This document shows, piece by piece, positions 41,866-49,458 of a stretch of DNA of 64,000 bases. Position 1 is the first letter of the stretch; each line of letters starts with the position of its first letter. The DNA is taken from the NCBI RefSeq assembly GCF_047238305.1, contig NZ_JBDFMO010000001.1:4340001-4404000 (forward strand). Direction: 5' to 3'. The notes below the pieces were generated by a model. That model was given only the letters and a program-made list of their open reading frames with translations. It had not been told where the DNA came from and ran no database searches. The translations under genes and the position numbers were made by a program. Source of the DNA: Ferdinandcohnia sp047238305. Its GTDB lineage: Bacteria; Bacillota; Bacilli; Bacillales; Bacillaceae_L.

Positions 41866-42519
41866 TTACATCATATAATCCTCAACTAATTCATAACATC
41901 TTTCTTCTGTAAGATTCGCTAGCACAGCTACATATTCTAAATGTTCCTGCGTGCCTCCTTTATATTTATTGGATGCCTCTAGTGCAGTATCGTCTCTATA
42001 TTTTATCCATTTCCGTTGTTCTTCTCTCAATTGGTCCATCTCGTCTGTAGGAAGTTGTTCGTTTAGGACCCCATAAATATCATTCAGCAAACCATCCCAA
42101 ATCTCCCATCTATCGTTTTCTAACTTTTTAAGGGCGAATGTTGATGTATCTGTTGCTTCCATTCGATCCGCTTCTTTTTTAGTGTTATTTAACTTTTTGA
42201 GATACTCGTCCTTCGTACTCACTGAACGGGAATTAGTAGAAATTTCCTCATCTTTTGCAGATGCATTGTTTGATGTATCCACTTTTTTGTATGAATTAGT
42301 TTCTTTATCGTTGGTGTCTGTCTCAGTGTTGTCGGGATTTGCAGCATTATCTGCAGAACCCGGATTTGAGGAATCATCCTTTGCGGTCTGAGTAGAAGCT
42401 GTCTTGATTAACTCGGTGTCTGGTTTTTCACTTACCTCATCTTTTGAGTTACTACAAGCAGCCAATAAAACTAATAATATAGTAATAATTGTTATTACAA
42501 ATTTTTTATTATTTTCCAT
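41866..42519 (-). CDS. Lipoprotein with LprI-like (DUF1311) C-terminal domain
   Basis: The 217-residue precursor has a lipoprotein signal (LLVLLAACSNS, Cys22), a low-complexity Ser/Thr/Asp/Asn-rich linker of about 75 residues, and a C-terminal helical domain with IWDGLLNDIYGVLNEQLPTD, LREEQRKWIKYRDDTALEAS and NLTEERCYELVEDYM, matching the DUF1311/LprI pattern. LprI of mycobacteria inhibits lysozyme, and related modules are found on many surface lipoproteins. Its closeness to an ECF sigma/anti-sigma operon suggests an envelope-stress setting. AAGGAGATAAGG precedes the ATG. Confidence 0.78.
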   Translation of the reverse strand: MENNKKFVITIITILLVLLAACSNSKDEVSEKPDTELIKTASTQTAKDDSSNPGSADNAANPDNTETDTNDKETNSYKKVDTSNNASAKDEEISTNSRSVSTKDEYLKKLNNTKKEADRMEATDTSTFALKKLENDRWEIWDGLLNDIYGVLNEQLPTDEMDQLREEQRKWIKYRDDTALEASNKYKGGTQEHLEYVAVLANLTEERCYELVEDYMM

Positions 42520-42732
42520 CCTTATCTCCTTTTTATAATAAAATTTTCTTCAAATACACCAATAATAAAAATAGGTACACGTTACTACTTTAACATATAT
42601 TTCCTATTGGACTATAATTCTTTACAAATATGTACTATTTGAATTGTTTCTGTATCTGTTTTCCTCCCCTACCCAATGCTGTAAATTGTTATTGAAGATA
42701 AGCACCTGAAGTCTGTAGCCATTCATAAAGCG

Positions 42733-42780
42733 GACCTTCACCACAAAGAATGAAGTTAATTACGTTCTTTCATAGTATTT
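42733..42780. repeat. Dispersed intergenic repeat, copy of 27813-27860
   Basis: CCTTCACCACAAAGAA and GTTAATTACGTTCTTTCAT, together matching most positions of the 27813-27860 sequence in the same orientation, 15 kb away. No gene lies in it. Confidence 0.6.
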
Positions 42781-42801
42781 GAATTAAGGAACAACAGTTT
42801 T

Positions 42802-43212
42802 TTAATACAAAGATATATTGTCTATAATCTCTACTTTAAGTTTTCCATTTTCATCAATAGATTTTATATTTATGTCAGCCTTCCCAGAATAACCTTTTTC
42901 AAAATATCCAATAACATATTCTGTATGTAATTTACCTTTGTTATCTTTATATTCTAATTTTAACGCAGCTTCACTAAAGTTATTATTGGAATCCTCGTTT
43001 GGATCAACATTAATTGTATATTTTTCACCTGACGGGACGGATGGTATTTTAATATCCGATTTTATATCGTCGTAGGTTAAATATAAACCTGATACTTCCT
43101 TTTTGGTGTTATTTTCTACAGTAATATCAAATCCATCTTGTGCAAGCTTAAAAGTTGCAAACCCTAAAGCTCCGATTATCACGACTATTATAGGAACTAT
43201 AATTTTTCTCAT
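42802..43212 (-). CDS. Membrane-anchored extracytoplasmic protein of the sigma-factor cluster (136 aa)
   Basis: One N-terminal helix (IIVPIIVVIIGALGFATF) is followed by a beta-rich outer domain (DGFDITVENNTKKEVSGLYL, KLEYKDNKGKLHTEYVIGYF). A GTG four codons upstream with GAGGGG is an alternative start. It follows the ECF sigma, anti-sigma and 104-residue membrane genes on the same strand, so it may be part of their regulon. No family recognised. Confidence 0.6.
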   Translation of the reverse strand: MRKIIVPIIVVIIGALGFATFKLAQDGFDITVENNTKKEVSGLYLTYDDIKSDIKIPSVPSGEKYTINVDPNEDSNNNFSEAALKLEYKDNKGKLHTEYVIGYFEKGYSGKADINIKSIDENGKLKVEIIDNISLY

Positions 43213-43321
43213 GTACCTTTCCACTATCCCCTCTGCAAATGTTCTATTACTTCAAATAATTTGACTTACTTTCAACTAAATTATTTCTTTTTTACAATCA
43301 CTTTTGGAGTAAGTTGCACCC

Positions 43322-43636
43322 TTACTTTACAGTTCTGCCACGATATAAGATAAGTGTTATTCCATTTAATACAACCGTAACAATGAGAAGAACTGCAGAG
43401 ACGAACGCTACAGCACCTGTGGTGTCAAGAAGAGCAGACCAATCCTCAATTTTCACCAAATGATGATTATAAAAAATTTGAAAACATAGTGAAATAGCAC
43501 AAGCACTAAGGCTTATAACGGAAAAAGTAAACCAATTCCTATGCCCATGATTTTTATATAAAATAAGACTTATAATAGGAAGTATCCAAGCAATCAGCCC
43601 AAGAATTAAACTTCCAAGATTAAGCAAACTAATCAT
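43322..43636 (-). CDS. Small membrane protein coupled to the anti-sigma gene (104 aa)
   Basis: The protein has three hydrophobic helices (LLNLGSLILGLIAWILPIIS, WFTFSVISLSACAISLCFQI, AVAFVSAVLLIVTVVLNGIT). Its start overlaps the end of the anti-sigma gene by 8 bp and has GGGGGAATAGG, so it is translated as part of the sigma operon. It may help anti-sigma signalling at the membrane; I do not recognise the family. Confidence 0.65.
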   Translation of the reverse strand: MISLLNLGSLILGLIAWILPIISLILYKNHGHRNWFTFSVISLSACAISLCFQIFYNHHLVKIEDWSALLDTTGAVAFVSAVLLIVTVVLNGITLILYRGRTVK

Positions 43637-44030
43637 CCCTATTCCCCCTTTGAATTTTTCTTCCTTGATTATTGTTCAATAGATATATCAGAGCAACGAT
43701 TAATAAAAGAAATGTCACGAACCCTACTAATGCTAGAGGAAAGAACAGCAAGGAAATACCAAGCCCAATAAGAACACCAATTAATATAGTAATAAACATC
43801 AAATTATTTAGTCGGCGTTTAATACCTTTCATTAGCATTTCATCATCTATATCCACATCAGCATAAAATAAATCTTCATTTGATAAATCACTAACAGCAC
43901 TTTCGAGAAAGTTCGCGCAATCCTTACAAGAGTGAAGATGTTCCTCAATAAATTGATTACTTTCTTCACTTGTGAGTTTTTCTACATACATAGGGATTAA
44001 ATCTTTTACGATGCCACAATTATTTTTCAT
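43629..44030 (-). CDS. Zinc-finger anti-sigma factor
   Basis: This 133-residue protein has the zinc-binding anti-sigma (ZAS) signature FIEEHLHSCKDCANFLES, with HxxxCxxC, in the cytoplasmic N-terminal third, and two membrane helices near residues 80-125 (LMFITILIGVLIGLGISLLF, LVGFVTFLLLIVALIYLL). Its start overlaps the sigma gene end by 11 bp and has GGAGGTGAAGAAG. It should hold the ECF sigma factor inactive at the membrane until an envelope signal is sensed. Confidence 0.85.
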   Translation of the reverse strand: MKNNCGIVKDLIPMYVEKLTSEESNQFIEEHLHSCKDCANFLESAVSDLSNEDLFYADVDIDDEMLMKGIKRRLNNLMFITILIGVLIGLGISLLFFPLALVGFVTFLLLIVALIYLLNNNQGRKIQRGNRDD

Positions 44031-44529
44031 CTTCTTCACCTCCGTTAATAATTGAAACAAGTCTACTTTTAGCTCTATAAAAGTTTACCCTTGCCCATCT
44101 ATCAGACTGATTAAATATTTCCCCAATTTCTTTAAAACTCAATTCATTGTAAATACGCAGAATAACAATCTCTTGCTGCGGTTGCTTTAGATTTTTAATA
44201 GCTGTTAACAAACCTAGCGATTCTTCTTTTTCTAAATAAATATCTTCAGGTGTTTCCTTATTTGTAATTTCATTTTTAAAAGTAGAGATATCAGCAACCT
44301 GTTCATCATTCTTATTTTTTCTCAAATAACTATAAAAAGTATATTTGGCAATTTGAAATAGCCAAGTAGATACTTTACTTTGTCCTTTAAAACTATAAAT
44401 GGACTTAAAGGCTTTTAAAAATGTTTCTTGTGTCAATTCCTCAGCAATGAATTTGTCTTCTGATAAATAAATCAAATATTTATAAATTTGTTTTTCATAT
44501 TTATTATACAAATGTCTAAACTCATCCAA
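44020..44529 (-). CDS. ECF-type RNA polymerase sigma factor
   Basis: The 169-residue protein has region 2 (YKYLIYLSEDKFIAEELTQE with TFLKAFKSIYSFKG and STWLFQIAKYTFYSYLRK) and region 4 (NLKQPQQEIVILRIYNELSF, KEIGEIFNQSDRWARVNFYR), without regions 1 or 3, as in ECF sigma factors of the SigW/SigY class. It is the first gene of an operon with its anti-sigma factor. Upstream is TGAAAC at ECF -35 position, so it probably activates its own transcription. Confidence 0.88.
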   Translation of the reverse strand: MDEFRHLYNKYEKQIYKYLIYLSEDKFIAEELTQETFLKAFKSIYSFKGQSKVSTWLFQIAKYTFYSYLRKNKNDEQVADISTFKNEITNKETPEDIYLEKEESLGLLTAIKNLKQPQQEIVILRIYNELSFKEIGEIFNQSDRWARVNFYRAKSRLVSIINGGEEDEK

Positions 44530-44563
44530 TTATTTACCTCCATTCAAAGAGTTCAATATATAA

Positions 44564-44589
44564 GAGTCTTTATAAAATAAAACGTTTCA
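44564..44589 (-). promoter_or_regulatory. Probable autoregulated ECF promoter
   Basis: On the minus strand TGAAAC is followed, after 16 bases, by ACTC, about 35 bases ahead of the sigma gene. TGAAAC is the common -35 element of bacillus ECF promoters; the -10 element differs from the CGTC/CGTA seen for SigM and SigW, as might be expected for a distinct sigma. Confidence 0.5.
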
Positions 44590-44957
44590 AGTTTTTATAA
44601 AAAATTTAAATAAGAGATAGGATTCCCTATCTCCCTCCAATTAGTATTCTACTAAAGTCTGATTAATCAAATCAAAGAAGTTTGTTTATTTAAAAATAAT
44701 CTGCTCAATGGTTAAATCAGGAGCTGCTTATGTTCTTACACTAGTTAAATATTAATTTTCTATCGTCCTCATAGAACAAAACCCTCTTAGTTCATTTCTA
44801 TTAGTACACAAATTTAACAAATTCAATACAACCTTTTTGGTAAAAGTTAATTTTCTTATTCATAGACTAATATATATTGTAAAATGAAAAGAAGAGAATG
44901 CTTAAAATTTCCTAAGCTATTTTTATAGGCTTAACCACTTTAATGGGAGTGATGAAA
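44590..44957. other. Gene-free AT-rich region upstream of the YhaM-like gene
   Basis: I find no gene here. It must carry the promoter of the YhaM-like gene; TATATATTGTAAAAT near 44,870-44,885 is the best -10-like stretch but is not convincing. GGGAGTGATG lies just before the start codon. Confidence 0.4.
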
Positions 44958-46187
44958 ATGAATGAACCGAAATCATATTTCTATGATTTTATCCCCGTTA
45001 TCTATGGGACCTCTGATATAAAGCGAGAAGAAATACTGAGAGATTTCCCACTACCAGTCTTACCAACCGGGGAAGAAACTTTTAACATACAGAATGAAGA
45101 AAAAGGGAATATTGTTCGTGTCCGATTCCTCCTAAACGAATTTAGCATTGAAACAACAAAAACAAATAAACAATACATGAAAATCAGATTCAGTAATAAT
45201 GCTGGAACAATAAATGCAAAATTGTGGGATAACGAAGGCTCTGTAGAGATAAATAAATCACTATTAGAAACATATTCTGTGTTTGATGTTGAGGCTAGAG
45301 TTGACGATTACCGTGGGCATAAATCATTAACAATTAACAAACTTAAACCTTGTGAAGAAGATATTAATCCTTTCAGTTTACTGGCGTACACTAAACAAAA
45401 CATCGAAGAGTTGGCGGTTGAACTATTTTCTTATCTTGATGAGCTTGAGTCACCTTATAAAGAAATTTCATTTGCAGCTATGCGTCGTTTCTGGGATCAG
45501 TTTTGCATAAGGCCTGCTGCAAAGGGGTTTCATCATAACTATTTGGGTGGGCTGTTAAAACATACAGTCGGTTTAATGAGGTTTGCAAGATATATTTTAA
45601 GACATGAAAAAAATCACTACCAAGCAACACTAAAACTTATTAATCGGGTTGAGAAAGCACACAAAAGTGACATATGGGCGCAAATGCAATCATCCGTGAA
45701 CCCTCAACAATTGGTATGGAAAGATACTATTGATCATTTATATACAATGTTTTACGGAATGATGGAACACAAAGATACTATTCCAAATTATAACGTAGTT
45801 TTGACAAGTATATTATTCCACGATATCGGTAAGTTACTTGAATATGATCATGCAGGAAAAAAATATGAAGAGTTTAAGTTTCTATTCCCATCAGCCGATC
45901 ACTCAAACCTTGATAACCGTAAACAGACAGGAATTACAATGGATGAGTTAGGTGTAATGATCGGACACATTCCTTATGGAGTACTTATCCTGTCCAAAAT
46001 AATTGAAAGTGAAAATATTATTGTTTCTTTAGAGGATATTCACCAGATATCACATTGTATTTTGTGTCATCATGGTCTTCCTGAATGGGGTTCCTGTATT
46101 AGAAATCCACAAACTATTGAAGGATATATTATTCATATAGTAGACTTTTTGGATAGTAGATATGAAAATACTGAAGAATTGAAATAA
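44958..46187 (+). CDS. YhaM-like OB-fold/HD-domain 3'-5' exoribonuclease homolog carried by the element
   Basis: The 409-residue protein has the YhaM architecture. An OB-fold domain has NKQYMKIRFSNNAGTINAKL, WDNEG and FDVEARVDDYRGHKSLTINK; an HD domain has KGFHHNYLGGLLKHTVGLMR, ILFHDIGKLLEYD (HD near residue 287) and HCILCHHGLPEWGS (near residue 370). The host YhaM has the same series (SYRGRNQLKIRNIRP; GIILHDLGK; HIILS/HHGKAEWGS). It is longer than host YhaM by about 95 residues, mainly at the N-terminus and by an insert after the first HD helix. It has all metal motifs that the split host gene has lost. It could restore the RNase activity or have its own target. The start at 44958 is 8 bases from GGGAG. 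Confidence 0.82.
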   Translation: MNEPKSYFYDFIPVIYGTSDIKREEILRDFPLPVLPTGEETFNIQNEEKGNIVRVRFLLNEFSIETTKTNKQYMKIRFSNNAGTINAKLWDNEGSVEINKSLLETYSVFDVEARVDDYRGHKSLTINKLKPCEEDINPFSLLAYTKQNIEELAVELFSYLDELESPYKEISFAAMRRFWDQFCIRPAAKGFHHNYLGGLLKHTVGLMRFARYILRHEKNHYQATLKLINRVEKAHKSDIWAQMQSSVNPQQLVWKDTIDHLYTMFYGMMEHKDTIPNYNVVLTSILFHDIGKLLEYDHAGKKYEEFKFLFPSADHSNLDNRKQTGITMDELGVMIGHIPYGVLILSKIIESENIIVSLEDIHQISHCILCHHGLPEWGSCIRNPQTIEGYIIHIVDFLDSRYENTEELK

Positions 46188-46566
46188 GTAAAAGGACCAA
46201 GATAAGCATTGTAGAAAATCGCAATTAGTCTTCATTGGTACACTATTTAAACTTTAGTGACACAAAATCATGACATTGATGGTAATTTAGATTGCATGAA
46301 TCATTCTGCATTTTTGTCAAATGACTACCCAAAATACCCTAAGCATGTAGACTACTTATTACAAGCTTAGGGTTTTTATGTTTCTCTAATAAATTACACT
46401 CTTTTTACATAACGTTATCGAAAAAAAACTAACATTAAACGCGGACTCTAATTCACCTTTTTCCATCAACTCTTAACTCTATCAGTTATTACATATAAAT
46501 TTAATTTTCGGATACCATAAAATAATAATAGGAAAAGTTAGCTTATAAAAAAGGATGTTTAATGTT
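46188..46566. other. Gene-free region after the YhaM-like gene
   Basis: Apart from the terminator at 46337 I see no feature. The 46,400-46,560 part is AT-rich and must hold the promoter of the next, frameshifted membrane-protein gene. Confidence 0.4.
46337..46377 (+). terminator. Hairpin terminator after the YhaM-like gene
   Basis: CCCTAAGC and GCTTAGGG pair across a 20-nt loop, followed by TTTTTATG. It lies about 150 bases past the stop codon. Confidence 0.7.
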
Positions 46567-47056
46567 ATGTCAATAAAAATCCAAAAGATATTAAATTTTT
46601 CTATGGTTATAATTGCATTTTCAACTGTACCTTTTATTGGGTTGCAAAATTTAAAGAGATTCTTACCTATTTCCATTCTTATCGGATGTATAGAGGCGAC
46701 CACGGCACTAATAGGAAAAAAAACGTAGATGGTGGGTTTTTTATAATAAACCAAATCCATATTTATTTAATGAATTCCCTTTTAATATTGGTTTTTTCTC
46801 GGTATTTTCAATTTGGTTAATGAGGTGGTCATATGGAAAATTTACAAAGTTCGTGTTTCTTAATGCCATCGGAAATGTTCTATTTGCCTACCCATTTGCC
46901 AAATTCGCGAGAAAAATCAAGTATTTCTCATTGGTACGTCTAAATCATTTACAGTTCTTCTTTTATTTCTTTACAAAGGTATTTCTATTTTATGGACTCC
47001 AATTTCTGTTTGAAAAGTACAAAGAGCAAAATTCAAATGACAAATCTTTTCCCTAA
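46567..47056 (+). pseudogene. Membrane protein gene frameshifted in a run of eight A
   Basis: From ATG 46567 the frame reads MSIKIQKILNFSMVIIAFST and on to GCIEATTALIGKK, then stops. The run of eight A at 46716-46723 precedes the break; removing one A continues as RWWVFYNKPNPYLFNEFPFN, with further membrane helices and a stop at 47056. The joined protein has about 162 residues with three to four membrane segments, resembling a bacillus family of small membrane proteins with FYNKP near an inner loop. It is either decayed, a sequencing slip, or switchable by slippage. Confidence 0.7.
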
Positions 47057-47307
47057 ATTTCCCAACCATAATAAAAGGGGTTCAAATAAAAAAGTTTAAT
47101 CATTACTGAGATAACAAACCATTATTTAATTAAACTTCTTTTCCTATTAAAAGTTAGCAGAAATAAATCAAAATTCGACATTATAAAGATATGATTGGCT
47201 ATACCATAAATAGATATTTTGTAATTACTGTCAAATTATGTTGAATTTATAAGACTTTTGTCATATTATATTAAAGGAAAAGGTAATACAAATGTATAAG
47301 CTATACG

Positions 47308-47395
47308 ATAAAGGCAAACTTATCGAAAGATAAGGACGCAAAGCTACGAACCTAAAGCAATCATTGCAATGGTAGTCGAGTTACCGAAATTAGCG
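47308..47395 (+). ncRNA. Cyclic di-GMP-I (GEMM-I) riboswitch
   Basis: The segment has the GEMM-I pattern: GGCAAACTTATCGAAAGATA (first stem with GAAA tetraloop), then GGACGCAAAGCTACGAACCT, where ACGCAAAGC is the nearly invariant core, then a variable hairpin (AGCAATCATTGCA), and ATGGTAGTCGAGTTACCGA closing the second and basal stems. It stands in the leader of the EAL-PilZ operon, about 90 bases before the first start codon, with terminator-like hairpins after it. This is a known c-di-GMP sensor class; here it is inside a mobile element. Confidence 0.92.
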
Positions 47396-47438
47396 GAGAA
47401 AAGATGGCTCCCGTTTTTTTCGGTGTAGTCGTCTTTTT
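47393..47438 (+). terminator. Expression platform of the riboswitch
   Basis: GCGGAG and CTCCCG flank a short loop, followed by TTTTTTT; further on, TTTCGGT can pair with ACCGAAA from the 3' side of the aptamer, and a second U run (CTTTTTTTT) follows GTAGTCGT. Alternative pairing between the aptamer end and TTTCGGT would allow ligand-dependent termination. Whether c-di-GMP turns the operon on or off cannot be decided by eye. Confidence 0.6.
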
Positions 47439-47478
47439 TTTATTCTGAAAATTAGAATGAAGGGGGTGATTACTTAAT

Positions 47479-48189
47479 ATGATTCGAAATTTGATTCAAA
47501 ATGAATTATTTTCACACTTTTTCCAGCCCATTATTGATATTCAGACATGGACAAGGATTGGATTTGAAGGACTCCTAAGAACCTCTCATGATGTAAATCC
47601 AGAAGAAACTTTTAACCTTGCAAAAACAGAAAAACAGCTCTATGAATTAGATTCGCGGTCTATTCATAAAGCTGCATTTACCTACCATTCGGCAGGATTT
47701 TCAAAAAAGGACGGTCATTTGTTTTTGAATGTATTTCCATCTACCCTTACAAACACAAATTTTCTGCCCTTTATAAAGAGAATTATCACCGATAACAACT
47801 ACTTTAGTCAACAAGTCATCTTTGAAATTAGTGAAATGGAAACCATTACTGATTTTTCAAGTTTAAAAGAGAATATTGCCAGACTTAAATCAGATGGTAT
47901 TAAATTTGCTATTGATGATGTGGGAAAGGGAAACTCTAATCTAAAATCAATAATAGAATTAGACCCAAATTTTATTAAGTTGGATAAATATTTTTCCAAC
48001 AACTTGTATAAAGAACCTAAAAAACAAGAAATAATCAAAACAATTCTTTATTATACTAATAATCATAATATTAATTTAGTACTAGAAGGAATTGAAACCG
48101 AAATGGATTTAGCAGTTGCAAAGGCAATTGGTGTTAAATATGGTCAAGGCTTTATATTAGGTAGACCTAAAGCCTTTAAAGTTGTTTAA
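47479..48189 (+). CDS. EAL-domain c-di-GMP phosphodiesterase
   Basis: The 236-residue protein is a stand-alone EAL domain of cytoplasmic type. The signature is present as FEGLLR (Glu30; EGL instead of EAL), followed by LNVFPSTL, IFEISEMETI, FAIDDVGKGNSNLKSI, FIKLDKYFS, LVLEGIETEMDL and GQGFILGRPKAF. The metal and catalytic residues (E, N, E, DD, K, E, Q) are all there, so hydrolysis of c-di-GMP to pGpG is expected. It is under a c-di-GMP riboswitch, giving a feedback circuit, and five bases or so ahead of a PilZ gene. AGGGGGTGATTACTTA is the ribosome binding site. Confidence 0.88.
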   Translation: MIRNLIQNELFSHFFQPIIDIQTWTRIGFEGLLRTSHDVNPEETFNLAKTEKQLYELDSRSIHKAAFTYHSAGFSKKDGHLFLNVFPSTLTNTNFLPFIKRIITDNNYFSQQVIFEISEMETITDFSSLKENIARLKSDGIKFAIDDVGKGNSNLKSIIELDPNFIKLDKYFSNNLYKEPKKQEIIKTILYYTNNHNINLVLEGIETEMDLAVAKAIGVKYGQGFILGRPKAFKVV

Positions 48190-48203
48190 TTGAGGTGAAA
48201 TTT

Positions 48204-48749
48204 TTGAGCTACATAGTTTTAGCACAAACTATAATATTGTTTTTTTTGTTAATTTTATTTATTAAAGATGAACGTAAACTAGTAAAGCAAATTCAGTTGA
48301 TTAAAACTTTACATAAGGATAACAGTTCATTAAAAAGTCAACTAAGAAAATTTAATAAATTCCAGCCTTTAGAAAAGAGAAATTCCTATAGAATTAAACT
48401 ACCCGGAATAGAAGGCACTTTTACTCTAATAGATTTTGGTAACAATTCTTTAAGAGTTTTAAAGAATAAGTCTTTTAATGAAATGATTCATGATATCAGT
48501 ATTGGCGGGCTAAAATTTCATTCTTCTTATGAATTTCCCGTTAAGCACAATATATTAATGAAAATAAACTTTATTTTCCACGGTGAAGTATTCGAATTAA
48601 AAGGAAAAATTATCCGAAGAGAAGATCATTTTAAGGGAAAAACGGTTTCATACGGCGTACAGTTTGTAGATTTATCTGTAAATGACATTAAAAGATTAAA
48701 CATAGCACTACACAATTACCAAGTAAAACAACGGAATAAGATAAGCTAA
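48204..48749 (+). CDS. PilZ-domain c-di-GMP receptor with membrane anchor
   Basis: The 181-residue protein starts with a hydrophobic helix (YIVLAQTIILFFLLILFI), a short coiled coil (LVKQIQLIKTLHKDNSSLKS), and a C-terminal PilZ domain with the binding motifs EKRNSYRIKLP (RxxxR) and HDISIGGLKFHSS (D/NxSxxG). It should bind c-di-GMP at the membrane and pass the signal to an unknown target. I take TTG 48204 as start because GAGGTG is six bases before it; a GTG nine bases upstream overlaps that site. Cotranscribed with the EAL gene. Confidence 0.85.
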   Translation: MSYIVLAQTIILFFLLILFIKDERKLVKQIQLIKTLHKDNSSLKSQLRKFNKFQPLEKRNSYRIKLPGIEGTFTLIDFGNNSLRVLKNKSFNEMIHDISIGGLKFHSSYEFPVKHNILMKINFIFHGEVFELKGKIIRREDHFKGKTVSYGVQFVDLSVNDIKRLNIALHNYQVKQRNKIS

Positions 48750-48759
48750 CATACAAAAA

Positions 48760-48784
48760 GCCCTATCTTCGTTCGAGATAGGGC
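48760..48784 (+). terminator. Terminator after the EAL-PilZ operon
   Basis: GCCCTATCT and AGATAGGGC form a 9-bp stem with a 7-nt loop, followed by ATTATAATT. The U run is weak. Confidence 0.7.
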
Positions 48785-48819
48785 ATTATAATTACAGTAT
48801 AGAAAAAAGGGGATAAAAT

Positions 48820-49020
48820 TTGAAGCATTCAATAGGTCATAGTCTCAGAATATTAAGACTTAAAAAAAACTTAACACAATTACAAGTTGCTCAAAGTATT
48901 GGAATCAGTGAAAAATCCATAAGTAGATACGAGAATGACAAAACAACACCAAAAGAAGAATTACTCAATATGTTTGCTGAATCTTATGAAGTACCTGTTT
49001 CAAAGATAAGAGTTGTATAG
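48820..49020 (+). CDS. Small XRE-family HTH protein (66 aa)
   Basis: The protein is a single Cro/CI-like HTH: LRILRLKKNLTQLQVAQSIG, ISEKSISRYENDKTTPKEEL. It starts with TTG after AAGGGGATAAAAT. It is 70 bases past the PilZ gene, behind a hairpin, and points towards the recombinase genes; a role in controlling element excision or the c-di-GMP cassette is possible. Confidence 0.8.
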   Translation: MKHSIGHSLRILRLKKNLTQLQVAQSIGISEKSISRYENDKTTPKEELLNMFAESYEVPVSKIRVV

Positions 49021-49458
49021 TATATCTTGCCGTGACTAGATCACGTGATTAACGCTGTTGATATTTCTTTAATTATTGGTTCGTATCCAATATAAATAAG
49101 ATCCTTAATAAATGTCGAACATTGTCTTTCTTTTGTTTATATAAGTTAGAAACCTACATAATTAAGAATATCTCAAATAATCAAATTCTTGATCGAGGAG
49201 CTTTCTAATTTTCGCACTGAACATAATTTATATTGCGTTTTCTTTCTCATTCTCTTATTCACTAAAACTGCACCGTTAGCTCAGCACAAAGAGGGTTAAA
49301 TAGTTTAATACACTACATCGATAATTAGATAAGTTAGTAAGATTATCCAATTAGAAATATTCCGATTGTTCATTTTCAAATTTACCTTCAAAAGTATTTT
49401 AATTAAGCAAGAAACAATATATTCGAGATGGCTAAACCATATTTGCTGTATTCACTTA
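49021..49458. other. Gene-free region between cargo and recombinase genes
   Basis: No gene is evident. It contains the palindrome GATCACGTGAT near 49,040 and another piece of the dispersed repeat (CTGCACCGTTAGCTCAGCAC near 49,270). It lies at the 3' side of the recombinase operon. Confidence 0.4.

Noticed and set aside
46482..46760. Minus-strand frame of 92 codons
   Set aside because: It is antisense to the frameshifted membrane-protein gene, whose two plus-strand halves make better protein sequence.
47479..48189. EAL domain as a degenerate, inactive receptor
   Set aside because: The first motif is EGL rather than EAL, but the metal and catalytic residues are all in place, so an active enzyme is more likely.
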